NCBI GenBank assembly: GCA_013388455.1
Contig: JACAFF010000023.1
Span: 1-51,415 of the forward strand
DNA length: 51,415 nucleotides
Source of the DNA: Nitrospirota bacterium
GTDB taxonomy: Bacteria; Nitrospirota; Thermodesulfovibrionia; Thermodesulfovibrionales; SM23-35
Reading direction: 5' to 3'
The position numbers were made by a program, and so were the translations under genes. Positions within the stretch are counted from its first letter, which is position 1, and each line of letters starts with the position of its first letter. Below, in pieces: positions 9,078-19,123 of this stretch. The notes under the pieces are model-generated. The model searched no databases. It worked only from the letters and a program-made list of their open reading frames with translations, and had not been told where the DNA came from.

Positions 9078-9857
9078 TCAGCGGCAGATTCCTCTTTTAT
9101 TTTTTTGTATGAACTCAATGAGGTGCTTTATCTCGTCTGTGTAAGGGAGTTCTTCCTGTATCTTCTTTATTGCATCCTTCAAAGTTCTTTTTTCTCTGAA
9201 AAGTATCTTATATGCTTTTTTTAGTTCATTTATTGTGATGTTTGAAAAGCCATGTCGTTTTAGTCCGACAGTATTAACTCCAAAGAGCTTTGCTCTTGCA
9301 CCGGATGCGATCATGTATGGTGGAATATCCTGACCTACCCCACTGAATCCGCCAACCATTGCATGGGTCCCGATTCTTGTGAACTGGTGTATTGCAACAA
9401 GTCCTCCTATAACTGCATAATCTTCAACAGACACATGCCCTGCAAGTGTAGCAACATTTGCCATTATTACATGGTTGCCTATTTTGCAATCATGTGCAAT
9501 ATGAACATATGCCATTAAAAAATTATTGTCACCAATTGTTGTGAATCCATCTCCACTTACTGAGGCTCTATGAATTGTAATATATTCACGTATGGTGTTA
9601 TTTTTACCTATTTTTACTCCGGTATTTTCACCTTTATATTTCATATCCTGAGGTGGTAGCCCGATAGTAGTGAAAGGATATATTACACAGTTTTCACCAA
9701 TTTCGGTGTTGCCTTCTATTATTACATTCGAAATAAGACGTGTGCCATTTTTTATATAAACTCCTCTTTTCAAAATACAGAATGGTCCGATATGTGCGTC
9801 TTTTTCAATCTGAACATCAGATTCAATAATAGCCGTTGGATGAATGTTATTGCTCAT
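9078..9857 (-). CDS. lpxA: UDP-N-acetylglucosamine acyltransferase LpxA
   Basis: LpxA transfers a 3-hydroxyacyl chain from acyl-ACP to UDP-GlcNAc, the first step of lipid A synthesis. The 259-residue product is a left-handed parallel beta-helix protein with many hexapeptide repeats. It contains HIAHDCKIGNHVIMAN with the catalytic-type histidine, and NTVGLKRHGF near the C-terminal helical part. I place the start at the ATG at 9857, 4 nt after the fabZ stop, because MSNNIHPTAIIESD is the usual N-terminus; the longer frame to 9923 overlaps fabZ. Confidence 0.96.
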   Translation of the reverse strand: MSNNIHPTAIIESDVQIEKDAHIGPFCILKRGVYIKNGTRLISNVIIEGNTEIGENCVIYPFTTIGLPPQDMKYKGENTGVKIGKNNTIREYITIHRASVSGDGFTTIGDNNFLMAYVHIAHDCKIGNHVIMANVATLAGHVSVEDYAVIGGLVAIHQFTRIGTHAMVGGFSGVGQDIPPYMIASGARAKLFGVNTVGLKRHGFSNITINELKKAYKILFREKRTLKDAIKKIQEELPYTDEIKHLIEFIQKNKRGICR

Positions 9858-9861
9858 ATTT

Positions 9862-10296
9862 TTATATCTCTTTCTCAGAAACCATCGCAGTAAATTCTGC
9901 TTCTGCGGTAACCTTATCATCAACTATAGCATGACCTGAAAATTTCCATACATTGCCTCTGTGTTGTATAACACTTACCTCTAATTTAAGCTGATCTCCA
10001 GGAACAACAGGCTTTCGAAATTTTGCCTTTTCTATGCTCATGAAATAAACAGATTTCCCGATTGTTGCACCTGAACGGAAAGCTAAAATGCCTGCTACCT
10101 GAGCCATTGCTTCAATAATTAAAACTCCAGGCATTATCGGATAACCAGGGAAATGTCCCTGAAAGAACTCCTCATTTATTGTTACATTCTTTATGCCTGT
10201 AATTTTTACTCCTGGCTCCATATCAAGGATTCTGTCAACTAAAAGGAAAGGATATCTATGAGGTAAGAGTTTCTGTATCTCTTTTATATCGATCAT
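9862..10296 (-). CDS. fabZ: 3-hydroxyacyl-ACP dehydratase FabZ
   Basis: FabZ dehydrates (3R)-hydroxyacyl-ACP during fatty acid elongation. The 144-residue product has the [14 protein letters not shown] start, the catalytic [19 protein letters not shown] helix region with its active-site histidine and glutamate, and a hot-dog-fold length. The start codon overlaps the lpxD stop as ATGA. Location between lpxD and lpxA is the common arrangement and balances hydroxyacyl-ACP use between phospholipid and lipid A. Confidence 0.97.
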   Translation of the reverse strand: MIDIKEIQKLLPHRYPFLLVDRILDMEPGVKITGIKNVTINEEFFQGHFPGYPIMPGVLIIEAMAQVAGILAFRSGATIGKSVYFMSIEKAKFRKPVVPGDQLKLEVSVIQHRGNVWKFSGHAIVDDKVTAEAEFTAMVSEKEI

Positions 10297-11315
10297 GTAA
10301 TATTCCTCCTTTCAAGTTTTTTTATTTTCTCCTCGAGTTTTTTTATTATTTTATAAAGCTCAGGGAGTTTTGCTATAATTACCGAGCTTTTTAACCAATC
10401 TTTATGAGGTAATACAGGTGTTCCTGAATATATACCCTTGCTGATGTGTCCCATAACACCAGATTGAGCAGCAATCATTGTGCCGGAGTCTATTTTTGCA
10501 TGATCTGATATCCCTACCTGACCTCCTATTGTGACAGAGTCCCCGATTTCTGTGCTACCTCCTATGCCAACCTGTGCTATTATAATAGAGTTTCTTCCGA
10601 TTTTAACATTATGAGCAATCTGTGCAAGGTTATCTATTTTTGTTCCTCTCCCAATTATTGTATTACCAGTTGTTGCTCTATCAATAGATACGTTTGACCC
10701 AATCTCTACATCATCTTCGATTATTACACCACCAACCTGGGGTATCTTATGATAAGTCCCTTGATCAAAAACATAACCGAAACCGTCAGAACCTATTACT
10801 GAACTGGAATGGATTATTACCCTATTACCTATCTTAACACCCTCTCTAAGCGTAACATTAGAATAAATGAGACAATCCTCACCAATCTTTGTGTTTTCAC
10901 CTATGTAAACATGTGGATATACTATTGTTCCCTTGCCGATTGAAACACCATCTGATATATATACAAAAGGATATATAGTGACATCCTTATTAATTTTGGC
11001 TTTTTCAGATACAATCGCTTCTTCACTTATACCGGAAGGTCTCTGTTTTTTTACGTAGAATAATTCAAGCAGTTTTGCAAAGGCAAGATGGGGATTAGAT
11101 ACCTTGAGCTGTGTAATATGGATATCAGTTAATGGTTCTTTTACAATTACACATGAAGCTTTGCATTTTTTTAGATATTTCAGGTAGCTCTTTGAAGCTA
11201 TAAATGTGATATGCCCCTCCTGAGCTTCTTGAATTCCAGAAACCCCGTTTATCTCAATATTATTGTCCCCTAAAATTTCACCATTAATTAAAGATGCAAG
11301 TTCTTTAAGTTTCAC
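10293..11315 (-). CDS. lpxD: UDP-3-O-acylglucosamine N-acyltransferase LpxD
   Basis: LpxD adds the second, N-linked hydroxyacyl chain in lipid A synthesis. The 340-residue product has the N-terminal uridine-binding domain (residues ~1-100). A long left-handed beta-helix of hexapeptide repeats follows, including [20 protein letters not shown] with the catalytic-type histidine, then a short C-terminal coiled helix ([17 protein letters not shown]). It overlaps both neighbours by 4 bp, so the operon is translationally coupled. Confidence 0.96.
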   Translation of the reverse strand: MKLKELASLINGEILGDNNIEINGVSGIQEAQEGHITFIASKSYLKYLKKCKASCVIVKEPLTDIHITQLKVSNPHLAFAKLLELFYVKKQRPSGISEEAIVSEKAKINKDVTIYPFVYISDGVSIGKGTIVYPHVYIGENTKIGEDCLIYSNVTLREGVKIGNRVIIHSSSVIGSDGFGYVFDQGTYHKIPQVGGVIIEDDVEIGSNVSIDRATTGNTIIGRGTKIDNLAQIAHNVKIGRNSIIIAQVGIGGSTEIGDSVTIGGQVGISDHAKIDSGTMIAAQSGVMGHISKGIYSGTPVLPHKDWLKSSVIIAKLPELYKIIKKLEEKIKKLERRNIT

Positions 11316-11857
11316 TCTTTCTTTTTTGCCTTTGATTCATTGTATTTCTTCAAGATGGTATCAGTGATGTCAATATTTTTATTTGAAAATATAATCATGC
11401 CCTTTTCAATAATTAGCGTATATCCTTCTGTTTCTCCAATCTTACTTACTATTTCCTGAATTTCCCTCAAAATTATATCCGTTAAATCGCTTTCTTTCTT
11501 TTTTATTTCTGCCTGAGAATCCTGAACAGTTCGTTGATATTCCCTTATCAATTTCTCCAACTCCTCTTCCTTGTTTTTTCTTGCATCAGCAGAAAGAACG
11601 GATGACTGTTTCTCTATTTCACTTTTCAGTTTTTCTATAGCTTTGCCTTTTTCATCAATTATACTCTGTTTAGATCTTATCAAAGTTTCAAGATTGGATT
11701 TTGCCTTCTTTCCTTCTTCCGATTCATTTAAAACTTTCTGAATATCTATTACACCAATTTTTACCTGGTCAGATGCGATTGAAGAAATTGGTAAACAATA
11801 GATAACGAATAGCAGAAAACTTAGTATGCAAAATTTTTTGAAAAAAGATATTCTCAT
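11312..11857 (-). CDS. skp: Periplasmic OmpH/Skp-like chaperone
   Basis: Skp holds unfolded outer-membrane proteins in the periplasm on the way to the BAM complex. From the ATG at 11857 the product is 181 residues: a signal peptide ([24 protein letters not shown]), a small beta region ([21 protein letters not shown]), and a long charged coiled coil ending in the [25 protein letters not shown] return segment. The chosen ATG has a strong AGGAGG site; the longer frame to 11917 overlaps bamA and adds no recognisable sequence. It lies between bamA and lpxD, as usual. Confidence 0.93.
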   Translation of the reverse strand: MRISFFKKFCILSFLLFVIYCLPISSIASDQVKIGVIDIQKVLNESEEGKKAKSNLETLIRSKQSIIDEKGKAIEKLKSEIEKQSSVLSADARKNKEEELEKLIREYQRTVQDSQAEIKKKESDLTDIILREIQEIVSKIGETEGYTLIIEKGMIIFSNKNIDITDTILKKYNESKAKKKE

Positions 11858-11888
11858 ATATTTTCCTCCTGATAATTTTCCGTTTATT

Positions 11889-14138
11889 TTAAAAGAATGT
11901 GCCAAATGCAAACTCAAATCTACTGGAGCTTTCGCCAGGTTTTCTGTCGAGATTATATCCCCACTCGATTCTTACAGGGCCGATAGGGGAAATCCAACGC
12001 ACTCCCAATCCTGTAGTATATCTTAATTCTCCAAAATTGTTAAATTCTTCATAGGAATTTCCTGCGTCAAAGAAAATTAAACCTTTTAGACGAATATCAC
12101 TTATTAATGGAAAGATATATTCTACATTGAAAATGAGTTGTTCGGTGCCACCTATTTCGTCTCCAGTTTCTTCGTCTCTTGGACCAGCTTCCCCATAATC
12201 CAAACCTCGAACAGTATAAATACCTCCAACATAAAACCTTTCGTATAATGGCAACTCTTCACCGCCAATTCCTGTGGCATAACCAAATCTTCCTCTTAAC
12301 ATTACAGAGGTGCTTTTTATAGGTATGAACCATGCAGAATCTAACTCTCCTTTTAAGAATTTGTTTGTGCCGCCGAGGCCGGCAAAGGTAACAGAAAGAG
12401 AATTCCTTGAGCCTCTTGATGGGTCAAGGAAATTGTCTCGTGAATCCCTTACAAGTGAGGGGGTAATACTGCTTGTGACACTTGTCCCTTCCTGATCCTT
12501 TATAATAGTCGGTGCATCATCTGTAACATCGTATATTTCTGCATCCTCAAAATTATATGCTATGTTACCCCATACATATTCAGTAAACCTTTTACCAAAC
12601 GCAATTTCAAAACCTGTTGCTTTTTTATTATATTCAATATATTCCCTTGTAGTTTTATATAGACTGGTAGAAAAAGTTAGTGGTTTATCAAGAAACCATG
12701 GGTCCTTATAAGATATATCATATAATGTAGTTCTTCCACCTAATTCTCCCCGTAGTTTGATGAACTGACCCTTACCGAATAGATTTCCCTGAGTTAGTTC
12801 AGCCATGAATATGAAATTTTCTACTGAACTATAACCACCTCCAATGCTGAAAAATCCAGTTGCTCTCTCTTTTACTTTTATTTCAATATCAACAAGTTTT
12901 TCCTCAGGTCTGGGTTTTGGTATCAATTCAACTGTTTCGAAAAAATTAAGATTGTTAATCCTCTCGTAACTTCTTTTTATTAAGGCGCTGTTGTATATAT
13001 CACCTTCATCGAGTTTAACCTCTCTGCGTATAACTTTGTCTCTTGTTTTTGTATTGCCTGAAATTTCTATCCTGCCTATTTTATATTGTTCACCTTCATC
13101 AATCTTCAAAGAAACGCTGACAAGTTTATTATCTTGATCAGGTGACAGATCAGGAGTGACTGAAATTGCAGCGTATCCGTTCTGTGAGTAAAGATCAGAT
13201 ATCGAAAATATATCTTTACGCAGTTTCTCCTTGCTGAATAGTTCTCCTTTAGACATGGTAATCTTTTCTCTGATTTTATTCTCGTCAAAAACTTTATTCC
13301 CAGATAATTCTATCGAAGAAATTTTAAACTGTTCGCCCTCTGAGATTGGGATAGAAATTATCATGCCTTCTTTATCTTCAGTAAGCTTTATTGTTGGTTC
13401 TCCTACAACAACTTTGATAAATCCATTATTAAAGTAGAGATCTTTAATTTTTTCTATATCTGAATCTATACGAACTTTTTGATAATAACCAGATGAAGTA
13501 ATGAAAGAGAATAACCACCATTCTTTAGTTTCCATTACTTTTTTTATCTTGCCTGATGATATAGCTTTATTACCTTCAAATATTATCTTTTTTATCCTAA
13601 TCTTCTGCCCCTCTTCGATCTGATATGTCAAACTGACTTCATCCTCTCCTATTCTTCTAATTACGGGAACTATGTGTGATAACCAGTATCCTTCCTCTTC
13701 ATAAAGCATCCTTAGATTATTAGCATTGTCCTGTATTAATACAGCATCAGCAATAGCTCCGGTAGTTATGGTTAGTTTTTCTCTAAGCTTTGAATCCTCA
13801 ATTTCGTCATTCCCCTGCAAATCAATTTTTATGATAGTGGGTTTTTCTTTTACAATATATATGAGTTTTACCCCGCCTTCGAAAGGTTCAATCTCTGCTC
13901 TTACATCATCGAAATACCCCATTTTGAAAATTGCCTTGATATCCTCATTCGTTTTTTCCTGTGAAATTGTTTCACCTCGTTTCTGAACAATCTTTGATTT
14001 GATAGCGCTTTCTTCAATACGTTTCAATCCTTGTATTTCTATTGCATTGATAATAGGAAATTCCTCAGCGTAAGTTGAACTTACGGAGAAAAGTATTATT
14101 AGACTCAAAAAAATTAAAATAAATTTCAATTGAGACAT
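11889..14138 (-). CDS. bamA: Outer membrane protein assembly factor BamA
   Basis: BamA is the core of the machine that inserts beta-barrel proteins into the outer membrane. The ~749-residue product has a signal peptide (ending near STYA), five POTRA domains (about residues 25-420) and a C-terminal 16-strand barrel domain. The barrel carries the VRGLDYGEAGPRDE-type VRGF/Y loop signature and ends in phenylalanine. The ATG at 14138 has an AAGGA site and yields a clean signal peptide, so I prefer it to the frame start at 14174. It heads the envelope operon. Confidence 0.97.
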   Translation of the reverse strand: MSQLKFILIFLSLIILFSVSSTYAEEFPIINAIEIQGLKRIEESAIKSKIVQKRGETISQEKTNEDIKAIFKMGYFDDVRAEIEPFEGGVKLIYIVKEKPTIIKIDLQGNDEIEDSKLREKLTITTGAIADAVLIQDNANNLRMLYEEEGYWLSHIVPVIRRIGEDEVSLTYQIEEGQKIRIKKIIFEGNKAISSGKIKKVMETKEWWLFSFITSSGYYQKVRIDSDIEKIKDLYFNNGFIKVVVGEPTIKLTEDKEGMIISIPISEGEQFKISSIELSGNKVFDENKIREKITMSKGELFSKEKLRKDIFSISDLYSQNGYAAISVTPDLSPDQDNKLVSVSLKIDEGEQYKIGRIEISGNTKTRDKVIRREVKLDEGDIYNSALIKRSYERINNLNFFETVELIPKPRPEEKLVDIEIKVKERATGFFSIGGGYSSVENFIFMAELTQGNLFGKGQFIKLRGELGGRTTLYDISYKDPWFLDKPLTFSTSLYKTTREYIEYNKKATGFEIAFGKRFTEYVWGNIAYNFEDAEIYDVTDDAPTIIKDQEGTSVTSSITPSLVRDSRDNFLDPSRGSRNSLSVTFAGLGGTNKFLKGELDSAWFIPIKSTSVMLRGRFGYATGIGGEELPLYERFYVGGIYTVRGLDYGEAGPRDEETGDEIGGTEQLIFNVEYIFPLISDIRLKGLIFFDAGNSYEEFNNFGELRYTTGLGVRWISPIGPVRIEWGYNLDRKPGESSSRFEFAFGTFF

Positions 14139-14164
14139 AAAATTCCTTATAAATTCAGTCTGTA

Positions 14165-14195
14165 AGTATAGCACTCTTAAAGGGGTGGATGTAAA
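14165..14195 (-). promoter_or_regulatory. Candidate sigma-70 promoter for the bamA operon
   Basis: On the minus strand TTTACA (14195-14190) is followed after 19 bp by TATACT (14170-14165), preceded by TGC to give an extended -10 (TGCTATACT). It would place the transcript start ~20 nt before the bamA ATG. The spacer is long, which an extended -10 can tolerate. Confidence 0.5.
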
Positions 14196-14415
14196 TAGAA
14201 ATTACATTAAGGTAAGTATTACCCTTTCGGGGTTTGTAATGCTACACTTTAGGAATGCGTTAAGGAATTAGTGATGTTTACTTCATTAAGAAACAAAAAT
14301 TGATAACAAAAAGTTTGATATTGTGTAAAAATATAACAAATTGATGCTGTCCAAAATATTTTTAATAACAGATTGGAGATTGAGCATTTTGATAGATTCT
14401 GCTTAAGCTATAAAA

Positions 14416-15072
14416 ATGAACAAATCTGAAAAACAACAATTTGAAACCCTTTTGAAAAAAAGAGATTTTGATAGTCTTCTTTTTTTATATAAAAAAGATA
14501 GAAAGATTTGGCAGAAAATCCGCACGAGTCTTTATGCCATTGACGAGACAATAAGATGGCCTGCTATCGAAGCAGTTGGTTTTATAATGAAAAGTTGGTG
14601 GGAATCAGGGCATGAAGAAAAGGTGAGAAATTACATAAGAACCCTTTTCTGGTCAATTACAGATGAATCAGGAGGTATTGGCTGGAGCTCCCCTCAGACA
14701 ATAGCAGAAATCATTTGCAATATACCAGAATTAATAGACCCTTACGGAAGTATGATGATAGCATATGCAATAGATGAGCCGCCCCTCATAAAAGGATGCC
14801 TCTGGGGGATTGGGCGATTGGGGGATAAAATAACTGATTCTGTTGATTTTTTTAAAGAAAAAATATTAATGGTCTTTCAAACTGATGATATTGAAATCTT
14901 TGGTCTTGCAGCATGGGCTATGGGAGAAGTTTGTTTTAAGCCAGCGCTACCCTTTCTGGAAAAATTAAAAGAAATAGAAACCCCTGTTAAGATTTATGTT
15001 AAGGGTGAATTCCGTGAAGAACCTTTATCATCATGGGTATATAGAGCGGTCGCTAAAATTGAGATAAAATAA
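14416..15072 (+). CDS. HEAT-repeat-like protein upstream of dsrAB (DVU0298-like)
   Basis: The 218-residue soluble, helix-rich protein has HEAT-like repeats. Distinctive segments are IRWPAIEAVGFIM, GGIGWSSPQTIAEIICNIPEL, CLWGIGRLGDK, FGLAAWAMGEVCF and KIYVKGEFREEPLSSWVYRAVAKI. It resembles the uncharacterised DVU0298 family of sulfate reducers, recalled rather than searched. The C-terminal half of the protein at 20860-21933 carries matching motifs in the same order (ASAWGSLETIGTII, ETTWAIGKIA, GYAAWALGSIGF, KIYIWLDGEMKEI), so the two look paralogous. It is oriented toward dsrA but has its own 257-bp gap before it. Function is unknown; a scaffold or assembly role for sulfite reductase is inference only. 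Confidence 0.75.
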   Translation: MNKSEKQQFETLLKKRDFDSLLFLYKKDRKIWQKIRTSLYAIDETIRWPAIEAVGFIMKSWWESGHEEKVRNYIRTLFWSITDESGGIGWSSPQTIAEIICNIPELIDPYGSMMIAYAIDEPPLIKGCLWGIGRLGDKITDSVDFFKEKILMVFQTDDIEIFGLAAWAMGEVCFKPALPFLEKLKEIETPVKIYVKGEFREEPLSSWVYRAVAKIEIK

Positions 15073-15147
15073 TAATTATAATTTTGCATTATCTAAATAT
15101 AACCTTTTACAATCAAAACATCTAATCTTTTAATAAATAATCCTTAC

Positions 15148-15181
15148 TTGACAAAAGAAAAATAGTTGTATATCATTATAC
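15148..15181 (+). promoter_or_regulatory. Candidate dsrAB promoter with an overlapping dyad
   Basis: TTGACA (15148-15153) is followed after 17 bp by TATCAT (15171-15176), a near-consensus sigma-70 promoter. GTATA-TCAT-TATAC (15168-15181) is an inverted repeat lying over the -10 element and could be an operator. The 5' leader to dsrA would be ~145 nt, in which I see no known riboswitch. Confidence 0.6.
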
Positions 15182-15329
15182 ACCTTTAACACCTTTCATT
15201 AATTAAAAAGGTTGCTTATCAACTAATGTTTTTTATTGTAAACGTAGAGGAAGGGGGTGAAGAGTAGTTCTAAAAGTTTACTTTTATTTGCCTGCATCTT
15301 ACTAAAAACTCACCAGAAGGAGGTATAAC

Positions 15330-16766
15330 ATGGGAATCCCAGGACAAGAGAAGTTATGGGATAAAGAAGAGAAAGAGCATAGGAAATATGAAGATGTGCG
15401 AATTTTTACTGATGAGCAGTTGAAAAATTACACAGAAGACGAGCTAAAAAGCTTCAAGCCAAAACATGCTACCCCAATGTTAAATGAGCTGGAAAAAGGT
15501 CCGTGGCCAAGCTTTGTGAGTGATATTAAGAGAGAAGCATTACATAGGAGAAAACTCGGACAGGATAATTTGATGATACCTTTAGAGGTGTGTGAAGACT
15601 TACTTGGTGTAGTAGAGCTCTCTTATAAAGAAGGTGAAACACACTGGAAACATGGCGGTATTGTCGGTGTTCTTGGTTATGGAGGAGGCGTTATCGGTCG
15701 TTATTGTGACCAGCAAGAAAAATTCCCTGCGGTCGCTCATTTCCATACTGTCAGAATCAATCAGACAGGTGGTAAGTTTTACAATAGCGATTATTTAAGA
15801 CTTGTTTGTGATATCTGTGAGTATCGGGGAAGCGGTATAATGAATTTACATGGTTCTACTGGTGACATGGTTATGCTTGGGACAACTACTGAACAATTAG
15901 AACCTATTTTCTTTGATTTAACCCACGATCTCGGATGTGATATAGGAGGTTCTGGTTCAAACCTTAGAACACCATCCGACTGCATAGGCCCTGCGAGATG
16001 TGAATTTGCATGTTACGATACACTCGACTTATGTTATGACATGACGATGACATTCCAGGATGAATTACACAGACCTGCATTTCCTTATAAATACAAATTT
16101 AAATTTGATGGATGTCCAAATTGTTGCGTTGCATCAGTTGCTCGCTCAGATACAGCTTTTATAGGAACCTGGAAGGACGATATACGGATTAATCAGGATG
16201 CTGTAAAAGCATATGTGGCTGGAGAAATCCCTCGCGATGGTGGTGGAATGGCTGGCGCAAATTGGGGTCCGTTTAACATTCAAGAAGAGGTAATTGATCT
16301 TTGTCCTACTCAGTGTATGCAATGGGATGGTAAAAAATTAACTATTAATAATGCAGAATGTAATCGGTGTATGCATTGCATCAATGTAATGCCAGAAGCA
16401 CTAAGAGTTGGTAAGGATACAGGTTTGAGCATGCTTTTTGGAGCAAAGGCTCCTATTCTCGAAGGTGCTCAAATGGCTGTTTTGACGATTCCATTCATTT
16501 ATGCCAAAAGCCCATATGATAGTATTAAAGAAGTTCAAAGAAAGGTCTTTGACTGGTGGATTGAAGAAGGTAAAAACAGAGAGCGTCTTGGTGAGTTAAT
16601 ACAGCGTATGGGATTAAAGACATTTATCGAAGTTATAGGAATTCCGGCAATGCCACAAATGGTCAAAGAACCTCGTTCAAACCCATATGTTTTCTTTAAG
16701 GAGGAGGAAGTCCCCGGTGGATGGAAGAGAGATATTAACGATTATAGAAGCAGACATCCAAGATAA
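15330..16766 (+). CDS. dsrA: Dissimilatory sulfite reductase subunit alpha
   Basis: DsrA is the alpha subunit of the siroheme/[4Fe-4S] enzyme that reduces sulfite in the cytoplasm. The 478-residue product has the siroheme-cluster cysteines as C218-x5-C224 and C262-x3-C266. An inserted ferredoxin domain has cysteines at about 325/329, 344, 347 and 350 (CNRCMHC). The THWKHGGIVGVLGYGGGVIG and GSGSNLRTPSDC segments are DsrA hallmarks. It is longer than many DsrA proteins (~440 residues), with an extended charged N-terminus. AAGGAGG precedes the ATG. dsrB follows after 18 bp. Confidence 0.98.
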   Translation: MGIPGQEKLWDKEEKEHRKYEDVRIFTDEQLKNYTEDELKSFKPKHATPMLNELEKGPWPSFVSDIKREALHRRKLGQDNLMIPLEVCEDLLGVVELSYKEGETHWKHGGIVGVLGYGGGVIGRYCDQQEKFPAVAHFHTVRINQTGGKFYNSDYLRLVCDICEYRGSGIMNLHGSTGDMVMLGTTTEQLEPIFFDLTHDLGCDIGGSGSNLRTPSDCIGPARCEFACYDTLDLCYDMTMTFQDELHRPAFPYKYKFKFDGCPNCCVASVARSDTAFIGTWKDDIRINQDAVKAYVAGEIPRDGGGMAGANWGPFNIQEEVIDLCPTQCMQWDGKKLTINNAECNRCMHCINVMPEALRVGKDTGLSMLFGAKAPILEGAQMAVLTIPFIYAKSPYDSIKEVQRKVFDWWIEEGKNRERLGELIQRMGLKTFIEVIGIPAMPQMVKEPRSNPYVFFKEEEVPGGWKRDINDYRSRHPR

Positions 16767-16784
16767 TTATAAAGGAGGGATATT

Positions 16785-17966
16785 ATGTCGAAAGGTAGAT
16801 TAGGATATTACAATCCCCAAAAGCCACAAGAAGGCAGGATTACTGATATTGGTCCAGCACATTACAAACAATTAATGCCACCTGTTTTAAGAAAGAATTA
16901 TGGAAAGTGGGTTTCTCACAGAATATTAGAGCCTGGCTTACTGATGCATGTATCTGAAACAGGAGATAAAGCATATACAGTGAGAGCGGGGGCTCCAAGA
17001 GTAATGTCAGTTGAGCATGTTCGTGAAATCTGTGACATAGCAGATAAATATACAGGTGGATATGTAAGATGGACAACAAGAAATAACATAGAATTTATAA
17101 CTGATAGTGAAGATAAAGCTCGAGCATTAAAGAAAGAATTGGATAGCAGAAAGCACGTCGGAGGCTCTTTTAAATTCCCAACAGGTGGCACAGGGAATTC
17201 TATAACAAACATTGTTCATACTCAAGGCTGGGTTCATTGCCATACTCCAGCAACTGATGCTTCTGGTCTCGTAAAATCTGTTGCTGATGCCCTATTTGAG
17301 GATTTTAAAACCATGAGACTGCCAGCAAAACTAAGGGTTTCTATGGCATGTTGTCTAAATATGTGCGGTGCAGTCCACTGTTCTGATATAGCCCTTTTAG
17401 GGTATCACAGAAAACCACCAGCAATTGACCACGATGTTCTTATGAAAGTGTGTGAGATCCCACTTGTTGTTGCAGCATGTCCTCTTTATGCAATTAAGCC
17501 AATTACACTGGAAGATGGGAAAACTAAAAGCGTTCAGGTTAATGTTGAGAAATGTATGTATTGTGGTAATTGCTATACTATGTGTATGGCATTGCCACTT
17601 GCTGACAAAGCGGGTGACGGTGTAGCTATACTTGCGGGTGGTAAGATTTCTAACCGTATTAGCATGCCTAAATTCTCAAAGGTGGTTGTGCCTTGGTTAC
17701 CTAATAATATGCCTCGCTGGCCTGAAGTGGTTGAAACAGTGAAAAAGATTGTAGAAGCTTATGCAAAAGATGCAAGGAAATATGAAAGACTCGGCGATTG
17801 GGCAGAAAGGATTGGTTGGGAAAGGTTCTTTGAAAAGACAGGGTTGGAATTCTCATGGCATATACTTGACGATTATCGGTTAGCATATGATACTTTCAGA
17901 ACTTCGACTCAATTTAAGTATACAGACCATGCATGGGCTGTATCTAAAGCAGTAAGTGGCATATAG
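16785..17966 (+). CDS. dsrB: Dissimilatory sulfite reductase subunit beta
   Basis: DsrB pairs with DsrA to form the alpha2-beta2 core and supplies the surface that binds DsrC. The 393-residue product has the [14 protein letters not shown] segment with C152, the [15 protein letters not shown] segment with C189/C190/C194, and a ferredoxin domain with cysteines at about 232, 257, 260, 263 and 267 ([11 protein letters not shown]). AAAGGAGGG precedes the ATG. It is co-transcribed with dsrA and dsrD. Confidence 0.98.
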   Translation: MSKGRLGYYNPQKPQEGRITDIGPAHYKQLMPPVLRKNYGKWVSHRILEPGLLMHVSETGDKAYTVRAGAPRVMSVEHVREICDIADKYTGGYVRWTTRNNIEFITDSEDKARALKKELDSRKHVGGSFKFPTGGTGNSITNIVHTQGWVHCHTPATDASGLVKSVADALFEDFKTMRLPAKLRVSMACCLNMCGAVHCSDIALLGYHRKPPAIDHDVLMKVCEIPLVVAACPLYAIKPITLEDGKTKSVQVNVEKCMYCGNCYTMCMALPLADKAGDGVAILAGGKISNRISMPKFSKVVVPWLPNNMPRWPEVVETVKKIVEAYAKDARKYERLGDWAERIGWERFFEKTGLEFSWHILDDYRLAYDTFRTSTQFKYTDHAWAVSKAVSGI

Positions 17967-18033
17967 TTGATATTACAGTGTCTAAATATATATAATTTTG
18001 TTAGACACAATAGGAGAAAGAGGAGACAATAGT

Positions 18034-18291
18034 ATGGGAAGAGAAGAAGACATTAGACAGGCCATTCTTGATTACGGTTCAAAAGGAGCAAAAAGCAAGT
18101 TTTATTTTAAAGATATGCTTGCTGGGGTGAAAAAAGTTATCCCTGACACTGGAGCTTCTGAAGTCAAGAATGTAGCTTCAAAAATGGTAGCCGAAGGTGT
18201 ATTGGAGTATTTCTCTACTGGAAGTTCAACTATGTATGGAGTAAAAGGTAGAGGGGTATCTCCTGAAAAAGCTGGTGACACTGGCGGCTAA
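18034..18291 (+). CDS. dsrD: DsrD, winged-helix partner of sulfite reductase
   Basis: DsrD is a small protein found with dsrAB in sulfate-reducing organisms and reported to stimulate DsrAB activity. From the ATG at 18034 the product is 85 residues, with the winged-helix sequence SKFYFKDMLAGVKKVIPDTG ... VKNVASKMVAEGVLEYFSTGSSTMYGVKG. The chosen ATG has an AGGAG site 10 nt upstream and matches the usual length; an in-frame TTG at 17998 would add 12 residues. Its presence supports a reductive rather than a sulfur-oxidising Dsr pathway. Confidence 0.95.
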   Translation: MGREEDIRQAILDYGSKGAKSKFYFKDMLAGVKKVIPDTGASEVKNVASKMVAEGVLEYFSTGSSTMYGVKGRGVSPEKAGDTGG

Positions 18292-18325
18292 ATAAAAGCA
18301 AATAAAAATTTTATTTTTAAGTTAA

Positions 18326-18365
18326 ATCATACGGGTAGCTTTAAAGGCTATCCGTATGATTTTTT
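18326..18365 (+). terminator. Strong terminator after dsrABD
   Basis: ATCATACGGGTAGC and GGCTATCCGTATGAT form a long stem with one G-U pair and a short loop, followed by six T. This ends the dsrABD transcript and separates it from the TPR gene. Confidence 0.9.
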
Positions 18366-18406
18366 CTGTTTTTACACAGATTATTTTCTGGGTGTTATTA
18401 TAAATT

Positions 18407-19123
18407 ATGGAAGATCCAAAAGATATAGAGCGATTTATTTATGAACAGAAGATGAGATTGGCCGAAAAGCCAGAGTGTGCTACTTCTCTTTATAACCTTG
18501 GAGTTGCATATATGGTTCAGGGCGACTTCGATAAGGCGATTGAAGCATTTGAAGAATCTATTGATGTGGGTGTTAGGATGTTTGAGGCTTATGTGAATCT
18601 TGGATATATTTATTTCAAAGAAGGGGATCTTGAGAAGGTTGTTAAAGCTAATCTACGTGCTATTGAGATAGAACCTCGTTATGCAAGGGGATATTCAAAT
18701 CTCGGGTTTGCATATCTTCAGATGGGTAAAACAGATAAGGCTATAGAAGCACTGGAAAAAGCATTAGAATTAAATCCTGAAATAGTCCAGGCAATGTGTA
18801 ATCTTGCAAATGCATATTTGCAGAAAGGTGATATTGAAAAGAGTCTTACAATAAATAAAAAAATGATTGAGCTTGCACCGAATTTTGCACTCGGGCATAA
18901 TAATCTTGCTAATGTATTTTACTTAATGGGAGAATTTGATAAAGCAGTCGAACATTGTAAGAAAGCCCAATCCCTGGGTTTTGAGGTTCATCCTGATTTG
19001 CTTAAGCTTCTTGAGCCGTACAGAAAAAGAACAAAGAAACAGATAGTCGATAGTAAGAATAACAAAAAGAAAATTTCAGCTAAGAATAAAGAGAAGTTAA
19101 AGAAAATTAAACATAAAGAATGA
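18407..19123 (+). CDS. TPR repeat protein between dsrABD and dsrN
   Basis: The 238-residue soluble protein has five consecutive tetratricopeptide repeats from about residue 22 to 195 (for example NLGVAYMVQGDFDKAIEAFE, NLGFAYLQMGKTDKAIEALE). A strongly basic tail of ~30 residues follows (KNNKKKISAKNKEKLKKIKHKE). TPRs mediate protein-protein contacts, so it is probably an adaptor. No signal peptide is seen. Its stop overlaps the start of the YkgJ-type gene as ATGA, which suggests coupled synthesis. A role in sulfite reductase assembly is suggested only by position. Confidence 0.85.
   Translation: MEDPKDIERFIYEQKMRLAEKPECATSLYNLGVAYMVQGDFDKAIEAFEESIDVGVRMFEAYVNLGYIYFKEGDLEKVVKANLRAIEIEPRYARGYSNLGFAYLQMGKTDKAIEALEKALELNPEIVQAMCNLANAYLQKGDIEKSLTINKKMIELAPNFALGHNNLANVFYLMGEFDKAVEHCKKAQSLGFEVHPDLLKLLEPYRKRTKKQIVDSKNNKKKISAKNKEKLKKIKHKE

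Noticed and set aside
14211-14235. Small structured RNA between bamA and the HEAT-like gene (GGTAA/TTACC and CCCTTTCGGGG hairpins)
   Set aside because: The stems are short, they compete with each other, and no terminator or family motif supports an RNA gene.
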